A DNA stretch of 64,000 nucleotides from Ga0077527 sp964433345 (GTDB lineage: Bacteria > Pseudomonadota > Gammaproteobacteria > Burkholderiales > SG8-41): contig CAYSQJ010000004.1 in the NCBI GenBank assembly GCA_964433345.1, forward strand, positions 62,001-126,000, given 5' to 3'. Shown here piece by piece: positions 40,455 through 49,220 of this stretch. Each line of letters starts with the position of its first letter. The stretch's first letter is position 1. The notes beneath the pieces are model-generated. The model searched no databases. It saw nothing but the letters and a program-made list of their open reading frames with translations, and was not told the origin of the DNA. The position numbers were made by a program, and so were the translations under genes.

Positions 40455-40994
40455 ATGCCAAAGCCTCAACGCAGTGCCGGCGACGAAGTCGCGCCGGTTA
40501 AGAATTACATGACGCCCGCGGGCTATGCGCGGCTGAAGCGCGAGCTGATGCACCTGCTCGATGTCGAGCGCCCGGAGCTGGTGAAGGTCGTGTCCTGGGC
40601 AGCCTCCAACGGCGACCGTTCCGAAAACGGCGACTACCTTTACGGCAAGAAGCGCCTGCGCGAGATCGACCGGCGCATCCATTACCTCAACAAGCGGCTG
40701 GACCGGCCCGAGGTCGTTGATCCCGCCGCGCGCGGCGACACCGATCAGGTGTTTTTCGGCGCCACCGTCGACTACATCGACAGCCGGGGCGGGGAGCACA
40801 CGGTGACCATCGTCGGCGTCGACGAGGTCGATCCGGCACGCGGCCATGTCAGCTGGATCTCGCCTGTCGCGAAGGCCCTGCTCAAGCGCCGCGCCGGCGA
40901 CACGGTCGCCCTGATGACCCCGGCAGGACCGGAGGACATCGACATCGTCGACGTGCGCTACGAAACACAATCCGGGACGGAGTCAGGGTCATGA
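40455..40994 (+). CDS. greB: Transcription elongation factor GreB
   Basis: A 179-residue Gre factor that rescues backtracked RNA polymerase by stimulating transcript cleavage. The coiled coil (about 18-85) starts NYMTPAGYARLKREL and contains the acidic tip NGDRSENGDYLYGKKRL. The C-terminal FKBP-like domain has VDEVDPARGHVSWISPVAKALL. The GKKRLREIDRRIHYLNKRL pattern is of the GreB type. The ATG at 40455 is preferred; the frame upstream is not Gre-like. It overlaps the next gene by 4 bases. Confidence 0.94.
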   Translation: MPKPQRSAGDEVAPVKNYMTPAGYARLKRELMHLLDVERPELVKVVSWAASNGDRSENGDYLYGKKRLREIDRRIHYLNKRLDRPEVVDPAARGDTDQVFFGATVDYIDSRGGEHTVTIVGVDEVDPARGHVSWISPVAKALLKRRAGDTVALMTPAGPEDIDIVDVRYETQSGTESGS

Positions 40995-41965
40995 CCGCGT
41001 CGCTGTTCATGGCCTCGGTCGCGGCATGGCGCGCGACCCAGGGCATCCCGCATCCGGCAGAGCCGCCCCTGGATGCGGTGGTGAAGCTGTCGATCCGCGC
41101 CGTCGAAGGCGCGCGCACTGCCGACACGCTGGGTGCCGAGCGCGAAGGCACCGGCATCCTGATCGACAACAACGGGCTGATCCTTACCATCGGCTATCTG
41201 GTGCTGGAGGCGGCTTCGGTGCTGGTGATGACCGCGGACAACCGTATCTATCCGGCAAGCGTCGTCGGCTTCGATCACGCCAGCGGCTTTGGCCTGCTGC
41301 GCGCGGTGCCTGCGCCGCCCTGCGCGCCGGTGGAACTCGGCGATTCGGACAGGCTTGCCGAGCTCGAGTCGCTGGTGGTCGCCGGCCATGAGGGCGCCGG
41401 CGGCATCACCGGCGCGGCGCTGGTTTCGCGCCGCCGCTTCACCGGCTGGTGGGAATACATGATCGAGGACGCGCTGTTCACCGCGCCGCCGCGCTACGAA
41501 CACAGCGGCGCCGCGCTGTTTGACGGCGAAGGGCGTCTGGTCGGCATCGCCTCGCTGTGGGTCAGCGATGTGCTGGGCAGCGGCGCTGCCTTTCCCGGCA
41601 ACATGTTCGTGCCGATCAACCTGCTGAAGGATGTGCTTGACGACCTGGTGCGCGACGGCCGCCGGCGCGGGGCCGCGAGGCCCTGGCTCGGTCTCAACAC
41701 GGAGCAGGTCGACGGCCATGTCGTCGTCTCCCGTGTGCTTCCCGATTCACCGGCCGCACAGGCCGGACTGCAGCGCGGCGACATCATCCTCGGCGTCGGC
41801 GGCGATTCGGTCGGTGGCCAGAGCGAGTTCTACGAAAGCCTGTGGGGCAGTGGCGGCGCGGGCGTCGACGTCACGCTGCACATCGTGCGCGACAAGGCGG
41901 TGAGGCACCTGATCGTGCAGACCGGTGACCGCTTGTCCTACCTGCTGCCCTGGCGCCGGCCATGA
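40991..41965 (+). CDS. S1C/HtrA-like protein with degenerate catalytic triad plus PDZ domain
   Basis: A 324-residue protein with the trypsin-like fold of HtrA (about 28-215) and a C-terminal PDZ domain (about 225-310, WLGLNTEQVDGHVVVSRVLPDSPA). The Ser is kept (Ser172 in YEHSGAALF), but the His position of HtrA (ILTNNHVV) reads ILTIGYLV (Tyr69) and the Asp position (TDLAVLKV) reads SGFGLLRA (Gly99). It is therefore probably not a protease. No long signal peptide is seen; a short hydrophobic N-terminus (MTASLFMASVAAW) might act as an anchor. It is coupled to greB by a 4-base overlap. Confidence 0.88.
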   Translation: MTASLFMASVAAWRATQGIPHPAEPPLDAVVKLSIRAVEGARTADTLGAEREGTGILIDNNGLILTIGYLVLEAASVLVMTADNRIYPASVVGFDHASGFGLLRAVPAPPCAPVELGDSDRLAELESLVVAGHEGAGGITGAALVSRRRFTGWWEYMIEDALFTAPPRYEHSGAALFDGEGRLVGIASLWVSDVLGSGAAFPGNMFVPINLLKDVLDDLVRDGRRRGAARPWLGLNTEQVDGHVVVSRVLPDSPAAQAGLQRGDIILGVGGDSVGGQSEFYESLWGSGGAGVDVTLHIVRDKAVRHLIVQTGDRLSYLLPWRRP

Positions 41966-42230
41966 CGCCGGCATGAACGTTTTGGTGTAATTTTTAAGTA
42001 TTTGTTTTTAAACGACATTTTATTTTTGTCGTGCCCCACCTGCGATTCCTGCCGACGACCGTCTTTGCTATATCCCGGGAAACACTGCCAACTGAGAGAT
42101 TGTTCACGCTGTTCCGGCATGCCGGCGTGGAATAATCCTTGTGCTTGAGTGATTGCGCGCACATCCACTGCACGAGCCGGCGTCGGCCGGCGTGGATCTC
42201 GATGACGGGCAGACTGCAACAGGGGACAAC
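41966..42230. other. AT-rich intergenic region upstream of the tpsA-like gene
   Basis: Holds the AT-island 41989-42030: AAGTATTTGTTTTTA at 41996-42010 (exact copy of 9161-9175) and an ACGACA/TGTCGT hairpin with a U-rich loop at 42012-42032. A CCGGCATGCCGG palindrome lies near 42115-42126. A promoter for the exoprotein gene should be here, but I cannot pick one with confidence. Confidence 0.5.
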
Positions 42231-45200
42231 ATGAACAAGCACAAAGCCGCCATTCCGCAACCGGGCCGCACTGTGGCCACGCTGCGTCCGAAGGCTGTCG
42301 CACTCGCCGTCGCCGCCTGCTTCAGCGGCGCCGCGCTGGCGAATCCGGTGAATCCCACGGTGGTGCACGGCACGGCCACGTTCCAGCAGGCCGGCAACAT
42401 CCTCAACATCACCAACAGCGCCAACGCCATCATCAACTGGGGCTCGTTCTCGATCAACGTCGGTGAACTGACCCGTTTCATCCAGCCCTCGGCACTGTCG
42501 GCGGTACTGAACCGCGTCACCGGCCAGGACCCCTCGGCCATCCTCGGCGCCCTGCAGTCCAACGGCCGCGTGTTTCTGGTCAACCCCAACGGTATCGTCT
42601 TCGGCGCCGGCGCCCAGATCGACGTCGCCGGACTGGTGGCCTCGACGCTGAACCTCAGCAACGAAGACTTCCTCAACAACCGCATGCGCTTCACCGACGG
42701 CGCCGGTGCCGGCAGCATCGTCAACCAGGGCCAGATCACCGGTGGCAGCGTCTACCTGGTGGGCAAGGCCGTGACCAACGACGGCCTGATCACCAGCCCC
42801 AACGGCGAAGTGGTGCTGGCCGCGGGCAACAGCGTCGAACTGGTCAACCCCGGCACCCCCAACCTGCGGGTGGAAATCACCGCACCGGATAACGAAGCCC
42901 GCAACCTCGGCACCATCAGCGCCGAAGCCGGACGCATCGGCATCTACGCCGGGTTGATCCAGCAAAGCGGAACGCTGCGCGCCGACAGCGCGGTCGTCGA
43001 AGGCGGCCGCATCGTGCTCAAGGCCACCAAGAATGTACATCTCGCCTCAGCCAGCCAGACTTCGGCCAGCGGCATCAGTGGCGGCACAGTCGACATCCAG
43101 GCGGGTGATACCGTAACCGTCGAAGGCGACATAGCAGCGACCGGAAGCGACGGGGCAGGCGGCAAGGTGCAGGTGCTGGGCAATCTGGTCGGTTTGACTG
43201 GCCACGCCAACATCGACGCTTCGGGTGATACCCAGGGCGGCACGGTGCTGGTCGGTGGTGATTACCAGGGCAAAAATCCGGATGTGCAGAACGCGTTCCG
43301 CACCTACGTCGGACCCGATGTGACCATCAATGCCGATGCGATCACCGAGGGTGACGGCGGCGAGGTCATCGTCTGGGCGGACGACGCGACGCGTTTCCAA
43401 GGCAACATTTCGGCGCGCGGTGGTGCCAGCGGTGGTGGCGGCGGTTTTGCAGAAGTGTCGGGCAAGCGTTACCTGGATTATCGCGGCGTGGTGGATCTTG
43501 GTGCGACGAACGGAGCAACCGGCACGCTGCTGCTGGATCCTGACAACATCGTGATATCCAGCGCGGGCGTCAACACCTCGGACACCACCATTGACTTCGG
43601 CGATCCGGGCGCCACTTCGATCATCGCGCCGTCGACCCTCAACGCAGCGATCGCAGACATCGTTCTGCAGGCCAACGAAGACATCACCGTCAGCGAGGCA
43701 ATAATGCTCGCAAACAGTGGCATTGACGTCACCCTGCAAGCCGGCGCCCACCTCTATGTGAATGCCAGCATCACGACCTTGGGCGGAGAAATCACCCTGG
43801 TTGCCGGCGATCCCGGCAGCCTGACGTCGCCGTCGGAGGGCGGACTGTTCGTCAACGCCGGTCTGGACACCACCGGCGCAGGATCGGTGGCGACCGGCGC
43901 CGATATCCGCCTGACCACGCACCTGAGTGATGTCGGCGGTAACAGTCTGCAGATCAACGCGCCGGTCAACGCCGGCACCGCAGGCAACGTGATTATCCTC
44001 GACACCAATGGCAGCATCGAGCAGGGCGTGTCGGGTGCCATCACCGCCCACGGTCTCGCGGCCTCGGCCAGCAACGGCAACGTCGAGCTGAATGTTGCTA
44101 ACAACCAAGTCGACCACTTCGCGGCCTTTGCCGGCAACGCGGTCGTCGATACCGACCGCCAGGTGCTGTTCAAGAACACGCGCAACCTCAGTCTCGAAAC
44201 CGTCGATACGGTGTCCGGCATCAAGGCCAGCGCCTCGGCGAGTTACGGCGGCAGCGTCAGTCTTGACCTCGGCGGCAACCACCTGATCGGCGCCACCGGC
44301 CAGGTGATCATTGTCGAAGGTGATTCGACCAGCAGCATCACTGTCACCAATGCCGCATCGATCGGCGAATCGGGAGGCCAGTTCCTCGAAGTCAATCCCG
44401 GTGCCGGCACGGTGAGCCTGACCTCCACCACCGGCGGCATCGGCGTGAAGCAGGTCGCGGGCAACCTGCTGACCAGCCGTTACACGCTGGCATCACCCGC
44501 CGGGCAGAAGATCGCGCTGGCCTCGGCCGGCGGCTCGCTGCAGGCCAACGGCAGCCTGTCGCTGACCGGCGTCAACCTCGAGCTGATCACCGAGGGGGCC
44601 AACGACATCGTGTTCGATGCAGGCGCGGCGGGCACGGTCACCGCAGCCAGTGTCAAGCTGGCGCCGAACAGCGGCCGCTCGGCGCTGCTTAACAGCGGCG
44701 TGAGTCCGTGGACCTTCAATGCGCCGGTGACCGTGTTGAACGGCGCCGCCGTGTCCGTGGGCAGCGGCATGACCGTCAACTTCGGCAGCCTCGCCGGGCA
44801 TACTTTCGACGCCACGGGCCAGCTTTCGGTCGCCTCCGGCGGCACCGCCAATTTCGCCGGAGCCGCCAACATCGGCCAGGTCTCCAATGCAGGAACGGTC
44901 GGCAACACGGGTACCCTGACCATCGGCAATACGCTGAACTGGAGCGCGGGGGGCACTTTCAGCGGAAGCGGGCTGCTGTCGACGCCGGGTGGCGTGACGA
45001 GCAATGTCACGGGCAGCGGCAATGCCGTGCTGGCTCCCGGAAAGACCTGGAACAACGCCGGCACCGTGAACATCGGCGGCGCGGCCACGGTCGACCTCGG
45101 CGATGCGACGGCTGCGATCTTCAACAACCAGTCCGGCGGCGTCGTCAACATCAACTCGACTGCGGGCTGGTCCTTCATCAGCGATTCATCAAGCCAGGTC

Positions 45201-46439
45201 GGCCAGATCAACAATGCCGGCACCATCAACGTCCAGAACGGAACGTCATGGGAGGCTGCGTTCAGCAATGCGGCGGGCGGCGTGCTCAACATTGCCGCCG
45301 GAAATGCCCTTTCGATGCAGAACGGCAAGACCATCAACGGCACCGTCAACATCGGCGCCGGCGGCACGCTGTGGGTTTCCGAGCGGCATGGTTCAGACAC
45401 GATATTTTCAGGCACCACGATCGGCGGCAGCGGCATATTGCAGGTGCTGGGCAGCAGCCCGGTCGCCCGGTTCACCAATGTAAATGCCTCGGGCGCGACA
45501 TTGAAGCTCGGCAGCGGCGGCACGGCATACATCCAGGATGGCACCTCGACCTTCGGTGCCCTCGACGCGGCGGCTTATGGCGGAGGTCTACACCTCAACA
45601 ACGGTACGCTGGCGCTGGCGACGGGCAACCTGACGGCGCCCGCAGGCGCCAATTACAGCGGCAATGTCGGCTATTGGGCCAAGGGTGGCGATGTGATCGT
45701 CAATACTGCCATGAACGCTTACGGTGGCAGCATCAGCCTCGAAGCTTCCGGAAACGTCAAAGTCCTCGGCGGCGGCGACGTCAGTGCCGGTACGGTCAAA
45801 CTGAAGGGTGCCAATGTCCTGATTGGCGACAGCGCCGCGACTTCGGCTGCCTCGGTCTACGCTTCATCGCAGCTCGATGTCGTTGCCGGCGGCCTGACCC
45901 TCCAGGGCGGCAGCGGCGCCAATGCCTCTGCACTGGTCAGCAGCAGCGGCGCCCTGAATGTTTCCGCCAGCGGCGACGTGGTGCTGACGGGCGGCAGCGG
46001 TGCCGATGCCTGGGCGAAGCTTTCCGGCAATCCGGACGTGGTGCTGGCCTCGGTCGGCGGTGCGGTGCGCATGAGCGCGGGTACGGGCACGAACGCCTAC
46101 GCCATCATCGAATCGGTGTCGCCGACGACTATTTACGTCACTTTCCCCAATGCAGGGAGCGGCGGCTATTTCGTCAACGGCACCGGGGGCGTCGTCTACG
46201 ATGCAGCGACCCACACCGGTTTCGTGGCCGGCGGCAATCCGGCAGTACTGGGAAGCAATCTGGTGGTCACCTACGGTGGTTCGTCCACCACGGTCCCGTC
46301 GGGCAGCCTGGAATTGCCGGTGCAGACCCTGATCGTCGCCACCGGTGAATCGCAGGAGCCGCCGGACGCCGAGAAGGACAAGGATGTCTTCGAGGACATC
46401 GAGGAGAAAAAGAAGAAAGAGGCGCCGGTTTGCCGTTGA
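42231..46439 (+). CDS. TpsA/filamentous-haemagglutinin-like exoprotein
   Basis: A 1402-residue secreted beta-helix protein. An extended signal peptide (about 1-38, ending GAALA) is followed by a two-partner-secretion domain (about 39-270) with the hallmark NPNGI motif at 118-122 in GRVFLVNPNGIVFGAGAQ. The remainder is Gly/Asn/Ala/Thr-rich repetitive beta-helix with many VNIGG/GTVNIGAGG-like turns. There is no autotransporter barrel. The tail is acidic then Lys-rich (DIEEKKKKEAPVCR) and holds a cysteine near the end. No TpsB transporter gene is in the window. It would be exported by a TpsB pore and act as an adhesin or matrix protein. The ATG at 42231 has AGGGGA before it; upstream ATGs lack a signal peptide context. 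A strong terminator follows. Confidence 0.88.
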   Translation: MNKHKAAIPQPGRTVATLRPKAVALAVAACFSGAALANPVNPTVVHGTATFQQAGNILNITNSANAIINWGSFSINVGELTRFIQPSALSAVLNRVTGQDPSAILGALQSNGRVFLVNPNGIVFGAGAQIDVAGLVASTLNLSNEDFLNNRMRFTDGAGAGSIVNQGQITGGSVYLVGKAVTNDGLITSPNGEVVLAAGNSVELVNPGTPNLRVEITAPDNEARNLGTISAEAGRIGIYAGLIQQSGTLRADSAVVEGGRIVLKATKNVHLASASQTSASGISGGTVDIQAGDTVTVEGDIAATGSDGAGGKVQVLGNLVGLTGHANIDASGDTQGGTVLVGGDYQGKNPDVQNAFRTYVGPDVTINADAITEGDGGEVIVWADDATRFQGNISARGGASGGGGGFAEVSGKRYLDYRGVVDLGATNGATGTLLLDPDNIVISSAGVNTSDTTIDFGDPGATSIIAPSTLNAAIADIVLQANEDITVSEAIMLANSGIDVTLQAGAHLYVNASITTLGGEITLVAGDPGSLTSPSEGGLFVNAGLDTTGAGSVATGADIRLTTHLSDVGGNSLQINAPVNAGTAGNVIILDTNGSIEQGVSGAITAHGLAASASNGNVELNVANNQVDHFAAFAGNAVVDTDRQVLFKNTRNLSLETVDTVSGIKASASASYGGSVSLDLGGNHLIGATGQVIIVEGDSTSSITVTNAASIGESGGQFLEVNPGAGTVSLTSTTGGIGVKQVAGNLLTSRYTLASPAGQKIALASAGGSLQANGSLSLTGVNLELITEGANDIVFDAGAAGTVTAASVKLAPNSGRSALLNSGVSPWTFNAPVTVLNGAAVSVGSGMTVNFGSLAGHTFDATGQLSVASGGTANFAGAANIGQVSNAGTVGNTGTLTIGNTLNWSAGGTFSGSGLLSTPGGVTSNVTGSGNAVLAPGKTWNNAGTVNIGGAATVDLGDATAAIFNNQSGGVVNINSTAGWSFISDSSSQVGQINNAGTINVQNGTSWEAAFSNAAGGVLNIAAGNALSMQNGKTINGTVNIGAGGTLWVSERHGSDTIFSGTTIGGSGILQVLGSSPVARFTNVNASGATLKLGSGGTAYIQDGTSTFGALDAAAYGGGLHLNNGTLALATGNLTAPAGANYSGNVGYWAKGGDVIVNTAMNAYGGSISLEASGNVKVLGGGDVSAGTVKLKGANVLIGDSAATSAASVYASSQLDVVAGGLTLQGGSGANASALVSSSGALNVSASGDVVLTGGSGADAWAKLSGNPDVVLASVGGAVRMSAGTGTNAYAIIESVSPTTIYVTFPNAGSGGYFVNGTGGVVYDAATHTGFVAGGNPAVLGSNLVVTYGGSSTTVPSGSLELPVQTLIVATGESQEPPDAEKDKDVFEDIEEKKKKEAPVCR

Positions 46440-46458
46440 ACACCGATGCCTGGAATGC

Positions 46459-46488
46459 AAACCCCGGCTGCGGCCGGGGTTTGTTTTT
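46459..46488 (+). terminator. Intrinsic terminator of the tpsA-like gene
   Basis: AAACCCCGGC, loop TGCG, GCCGGGGTTT, then GTTTTT. It starts 20 bases after the stop and isolates the gene from lutA. Confidence 0.92.
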
Positions 46489-46506
46489 GCGCGTATCATC
46501 GCCGGC

Positions 46507-47241
46507 ATGAAAGTCGGCCTGTTTGTCACCTGCCTCGTCGACCTGATGCGTCCGCGCATCGGATTCTCCGCGCTGCAACTGCTGGAGGAGGCCGGCTGCG
46601 AAGTCGTTGTGCCGAAAACCCAGACCTGCTGCGGTCAGCCCGGCTACAACTCCGGCGACCGCGCCTCTGCCATCGCGCTGGCGCGCAAGCTGTGGCGCGA
46701 ATTTTCCGACTGTGAATACGTCGTTGTGCCTTCCGGTTCCTGTGCCGGCATGATCCGCGTGCATTACCCCGAGCTGCTGAAGGACCTGCCGGAAGAGGAG
46801 CGTGCGCCGCTCAAGTCACTGGCGGAACGCACATACGAGCTGACTGATTTCCTGGTCAACATCGTGCGTTTTTCGAAGAAGTCAAAAACATCAATAAAAT
46901 CAATAACTTATCATGATTCCTGCTCGGGGCTGCGGGAACTGGGCATCAAGCAGCAGCCGCGCGCGCTGCTGGCGCAGGTCGAGGGCGTGGCGCTGCGCGA
47001 AATGAACGAGTGCGAGCAGTGCTGCGGATTCGGCGGCACCTTCGCCCTCAAGTTCGGAGAGATCTCCGCACACATCGCCGAACGCAAATGCGGGAACATT
47101 GCCGCCTCCGGCGCCGATGCCGTGGTGCTCGGTGATCTCGGCTGCATGCTGAATATCGAAGGCCGCCTGCGCCGGCGCGGCGATGTGCAGACGCAGGTGC
47201 TGCATGTGGCCGAGGTGCTTGCAGGCAAAGCATCGCCCTGA
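46507..47241 (+). CDS. lutA: Lactate utilisation protein A (CCG-domain Fe-S protein)
   Basis: A 244-residue LutA/YkgE protein with two CCG domains: CCGQPGYNSG (41-50) and CCGFGGTFALK (about 172-182), with partner cysteines in FVTCLVDLM and YHDSCSGL. In the LutABC complex it helps oxidise L-lactate to pyruvate in the cytoplasm. The ATG at 46507 is the family start; the frame further upstream includes the terminator. A patch coding KKSKTSIKSIT (46876-46912) is AT-rich with codons (ata, aca, tca) unlike the rest of the gene. lutB and lutC are 5 and 8 kb downstream, not adjacent. Confidence 0.93.
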   Translation: MKVGLFVTCLVDLMRPRIGFSALQLLEEAGCEVVVPKTQTCCGQPGYNSGDRASAIALARKLWREFSDCEYVVVPSGSCAGMIRVHYPELLKDLPEEERAPLKSLAERTYELTDFLVNIVRFSKKSKTSIKSITYHDSCSGLRELGIKQQPRALLAQVEGVALREMNECEQCCGFGGTFALKFGEISAHIAERKCGNIAASGADAVVLGDLGCMLNIEGRLRRRGDVQTQVLHVAEVLAGKASP

Positions 47242-47279
47242 ATTTTCCCTTGAGCCGCTGGCATGTCCGGTTCCGCAGA

Positions 47280-47309
47280 TTGTGGACTTTTCCGGCTCAA
47301 ACTTATCAT
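47280..47309 (+). promoter_or_regulatory. Possible sigma-70 promoter of the EAL-domain gene
   Basis: TTGTGG (47280-47285), an 18-base spacer and TATCAT (47304-47309). It would give a leader of about 185 bases before the ATG at 47502. I searched that leader by eye for a cyclic-di-GMP riboswitch and did not see one. Confidence 0.4.
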
Positions 47310-47501
47310 TTTGTTAGATTTGTCACCTGGCGGCGTCGGCCTTACCCTCGGCGGGGTGCATCTGTACTGGTACTGATGCGCACTGGTGGATACGCGAGAG
47401 ATGACCGCAGTCGCGGCTCAATCCGTTCCCGCAACAACAAAAACAAGTGCTGTCGGACGCGGGACAAGTCGTCACGTTTCCCGGCAGGCAGGGGAAGCGT
47501 G

Positions 47502-49181
47502 ATGGACCAAAACCCGCTGTTGCGCCATCTGCGCAACGCGAGAGGGTGGACCCATATCGAGGGCGGGGCCTTCAGGATCGCCGCAGCGGTGCTGCTTGCG
47601 GTGCTGATCGCGGGCGTCGGCATGCTGGTGTATGCCACCGGGGGCATCAAGTATGTCTATTCGCATGCCATGTACCTCGCGCTGGTGCTCGCAGGCCTGT
47701 TTTTCGGGGTGCCCGGCGGGCTCGTCGCGGGTGTCGTCGGCGGGCTGGTGCTCGGTCCCTGGATGCCGATCGACACCGCGACCGGCGAGCTGCAGAGGGC
47801 GATCAACTGGGTTTACCGGATGTTCTTCTTCTGCCTGGTCGGCGGCCTGTCCGGTTACCTGTTCTCGATCATGCGTTCGCACATCACCCGCACGCAGTGG
47901 GTATCCGAGCGCAATGTCCACACCGGGCTGCCCAATCGCATGTACCTCGAGCGCGCGATGCGCGATGCGCTGCGCCGGCAAACGCTGTCGCCGGAATTCC
48001 TGGTCGTGGTGGTCAACGTCGACAACTATCTCGAGATCATCAATACCCTGGGGCCGAATTTCAGCAAGCCGCTGATGACCGCGGTGTATGAGCGCATTGC
48101 CGGCTGCCTGCCGAAACCCTTCCTGCTGTGCCAGTACCACACAGACCGCTTTGTCGCGGTGACCCGTGCCGAGGGCGCCGCGGAGACCCTGCGCAGCGTC
48201 ACCGCCGTGCTGCGGCGCTCATTCGCGGTGGAGGACATCCATGTCTATGTCGACGCCAGCATCGGCATGGCTGAATTCCCGCTGCACGGCAACGAGCCGG
48301 AAGAGCTGATACAGAAGGCCAGCATCGCGATGCACGCAGCGATGAAGAAGGGGCAGGCGTGGTCGATATACGACCGCAGTGCCGACGCTGCCAACCGGGA
48401 AACGCTGACACTGCTGGGGCTGATTCCGGATGCCATCGCTGCCGGCGAGTTCCGGCTCTGGTGCCAGCCCAAGCTGAGGCTGGCGGACCGGCGCTATACC
48501 GGCGTCGAAATGCTGATGCGCTGGCATTCGCCCGGGCGCGGCAGCATTCCGCCCGCAACCTTCATTCCCCACGCCGAGCGCACCTCGCTGATCCACCTGC
48601 TGACGCGCTGGGCGCTGGAAACCTCCTTCGGCCAGATGAAGATCTGGCTGGCTGCGATGCCCGAACTGCAGATGTCGGTCAATCTGACCGCACGCGATCT
48701 CGGCGACCCCGAACTGCCGCAGTTCATCGATGACCTTGCCGCGCGCCATGCCATCGATCCGCGGCAGATTGAATTCGAAATCACCGAATCCGGCATCGTC
48801 AGCGACCAGGGCAGCGCGGCGCAGTTGCTGCAGACCATCAAGCAGCGCGGATTCCGCGTGGCGATCGACGATTTCGGCACCGGGCAGTCCTCGCTGCAGT
48901 ATCTGAAGACGCTGCCGATCGACCATCTCAAGATCGATCAGGCTTTCGTGCGCAACCTGCTGACCGACCGCCGCGACCAGTCGATTGTCCAGACCGTGAT
49001 TGCCATGGCGCAGGGACTGGGGATGGAGGTGACGGCTGAAGGTGTCGAGAACGCGGCCGCCGTTGACTATCTCGCCGCGCAGGGCTGCGGACACGCGCAG
49101 GGCTATGCCATCGCGCGACCGTTTCCGGCGGAGGAACTGCTGGATTGGCTCGGGAGCCGCCGGGGCGTGCAGGCGCAGTGA
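47502..49181 (+). CDS. Membrane-bound degenerate-GGDEF/EAL protein (probable c-di-GMP phosphodiesterase)
   Basis: A 559-residue protein with about three or four N-terminal spans (about 27-47, 50-88, 105-122), then a GGDEF domain and an EAL domain. The GGDEF signature is replaced by HTDRF (213-217), so cyclase activity is not expected. In the EAL domain the signature reads EML (336-338), but the other catalytic elements are kept: SVNLTARDL, FEITESG, DDFGTGQSS (456-464), the Lys in HLKIDQAF and TAEGVEN. A phosphodiesterase, possibly GTP-activated through the GGDEF domain, is the best guess. Start at the ATG 47502 with AGGGGAA before it. Confidence 0.9.
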   Translation: MDQNPLLRHLRNARGWTHIEGGAFRIAAAVLLAVLIAGVGMLVYATGGIKYVYSHAMYLALVLAGLFFGVPGGLVAGVVGGLVLGPWMPIDTATGELQRAINWVYRMFFFCLVGGLSGYLFSIMRSHITRTQWVSERNVHTGLPNRMYLERAMRDALRRQTLSPEFLVVVVNVDNYLEIINTLGPNFSKPLMTAVYERIAGCLPKPFLLCQYHTDRFVAVTRAEGAAETLRSVTAVLRRSFAVEDIHVYVDASIGMAEFPLHGNEPEELIQKASIAMHAAMKKGQAWSIYDRSADAANRETLTLLGLIPDAIAAGEFRLWCQPKLRLADRRYTGVEMLMRWHSPGRGSIPPATFIPHAERTSLIHLLTRWALETSFGQMKIWLAAMPELQMSVNLTARDLGDPELPQFIDDLAARHAIDPRQIEFEITESGIVSDQGSAAQLLQTIKQRGFRVAIDDFGTGQSSLQYLKTLPIDHLKIDQAFVRNLLTDRRDQSIVQTVIAMAQGLGMEVTAEGVENAAAVDYLAAQGCGHAQGYAIARPFPAEELLDWLGSRRGVQAQ

Positions 49182-49220
49182 TGTCAGGAGCGGCAGCGGC
49201 CTGACGCCGGATCTTGCTGC

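Noticed and set aside
47316..47501. Cyclic-di-GMP riboswitch in the long leader of the EAL gene
   Set aside because: The conserved GEMM bases and the tetraloop/receptor pattern are not visible; only a weak GCATC/GATGC stem.
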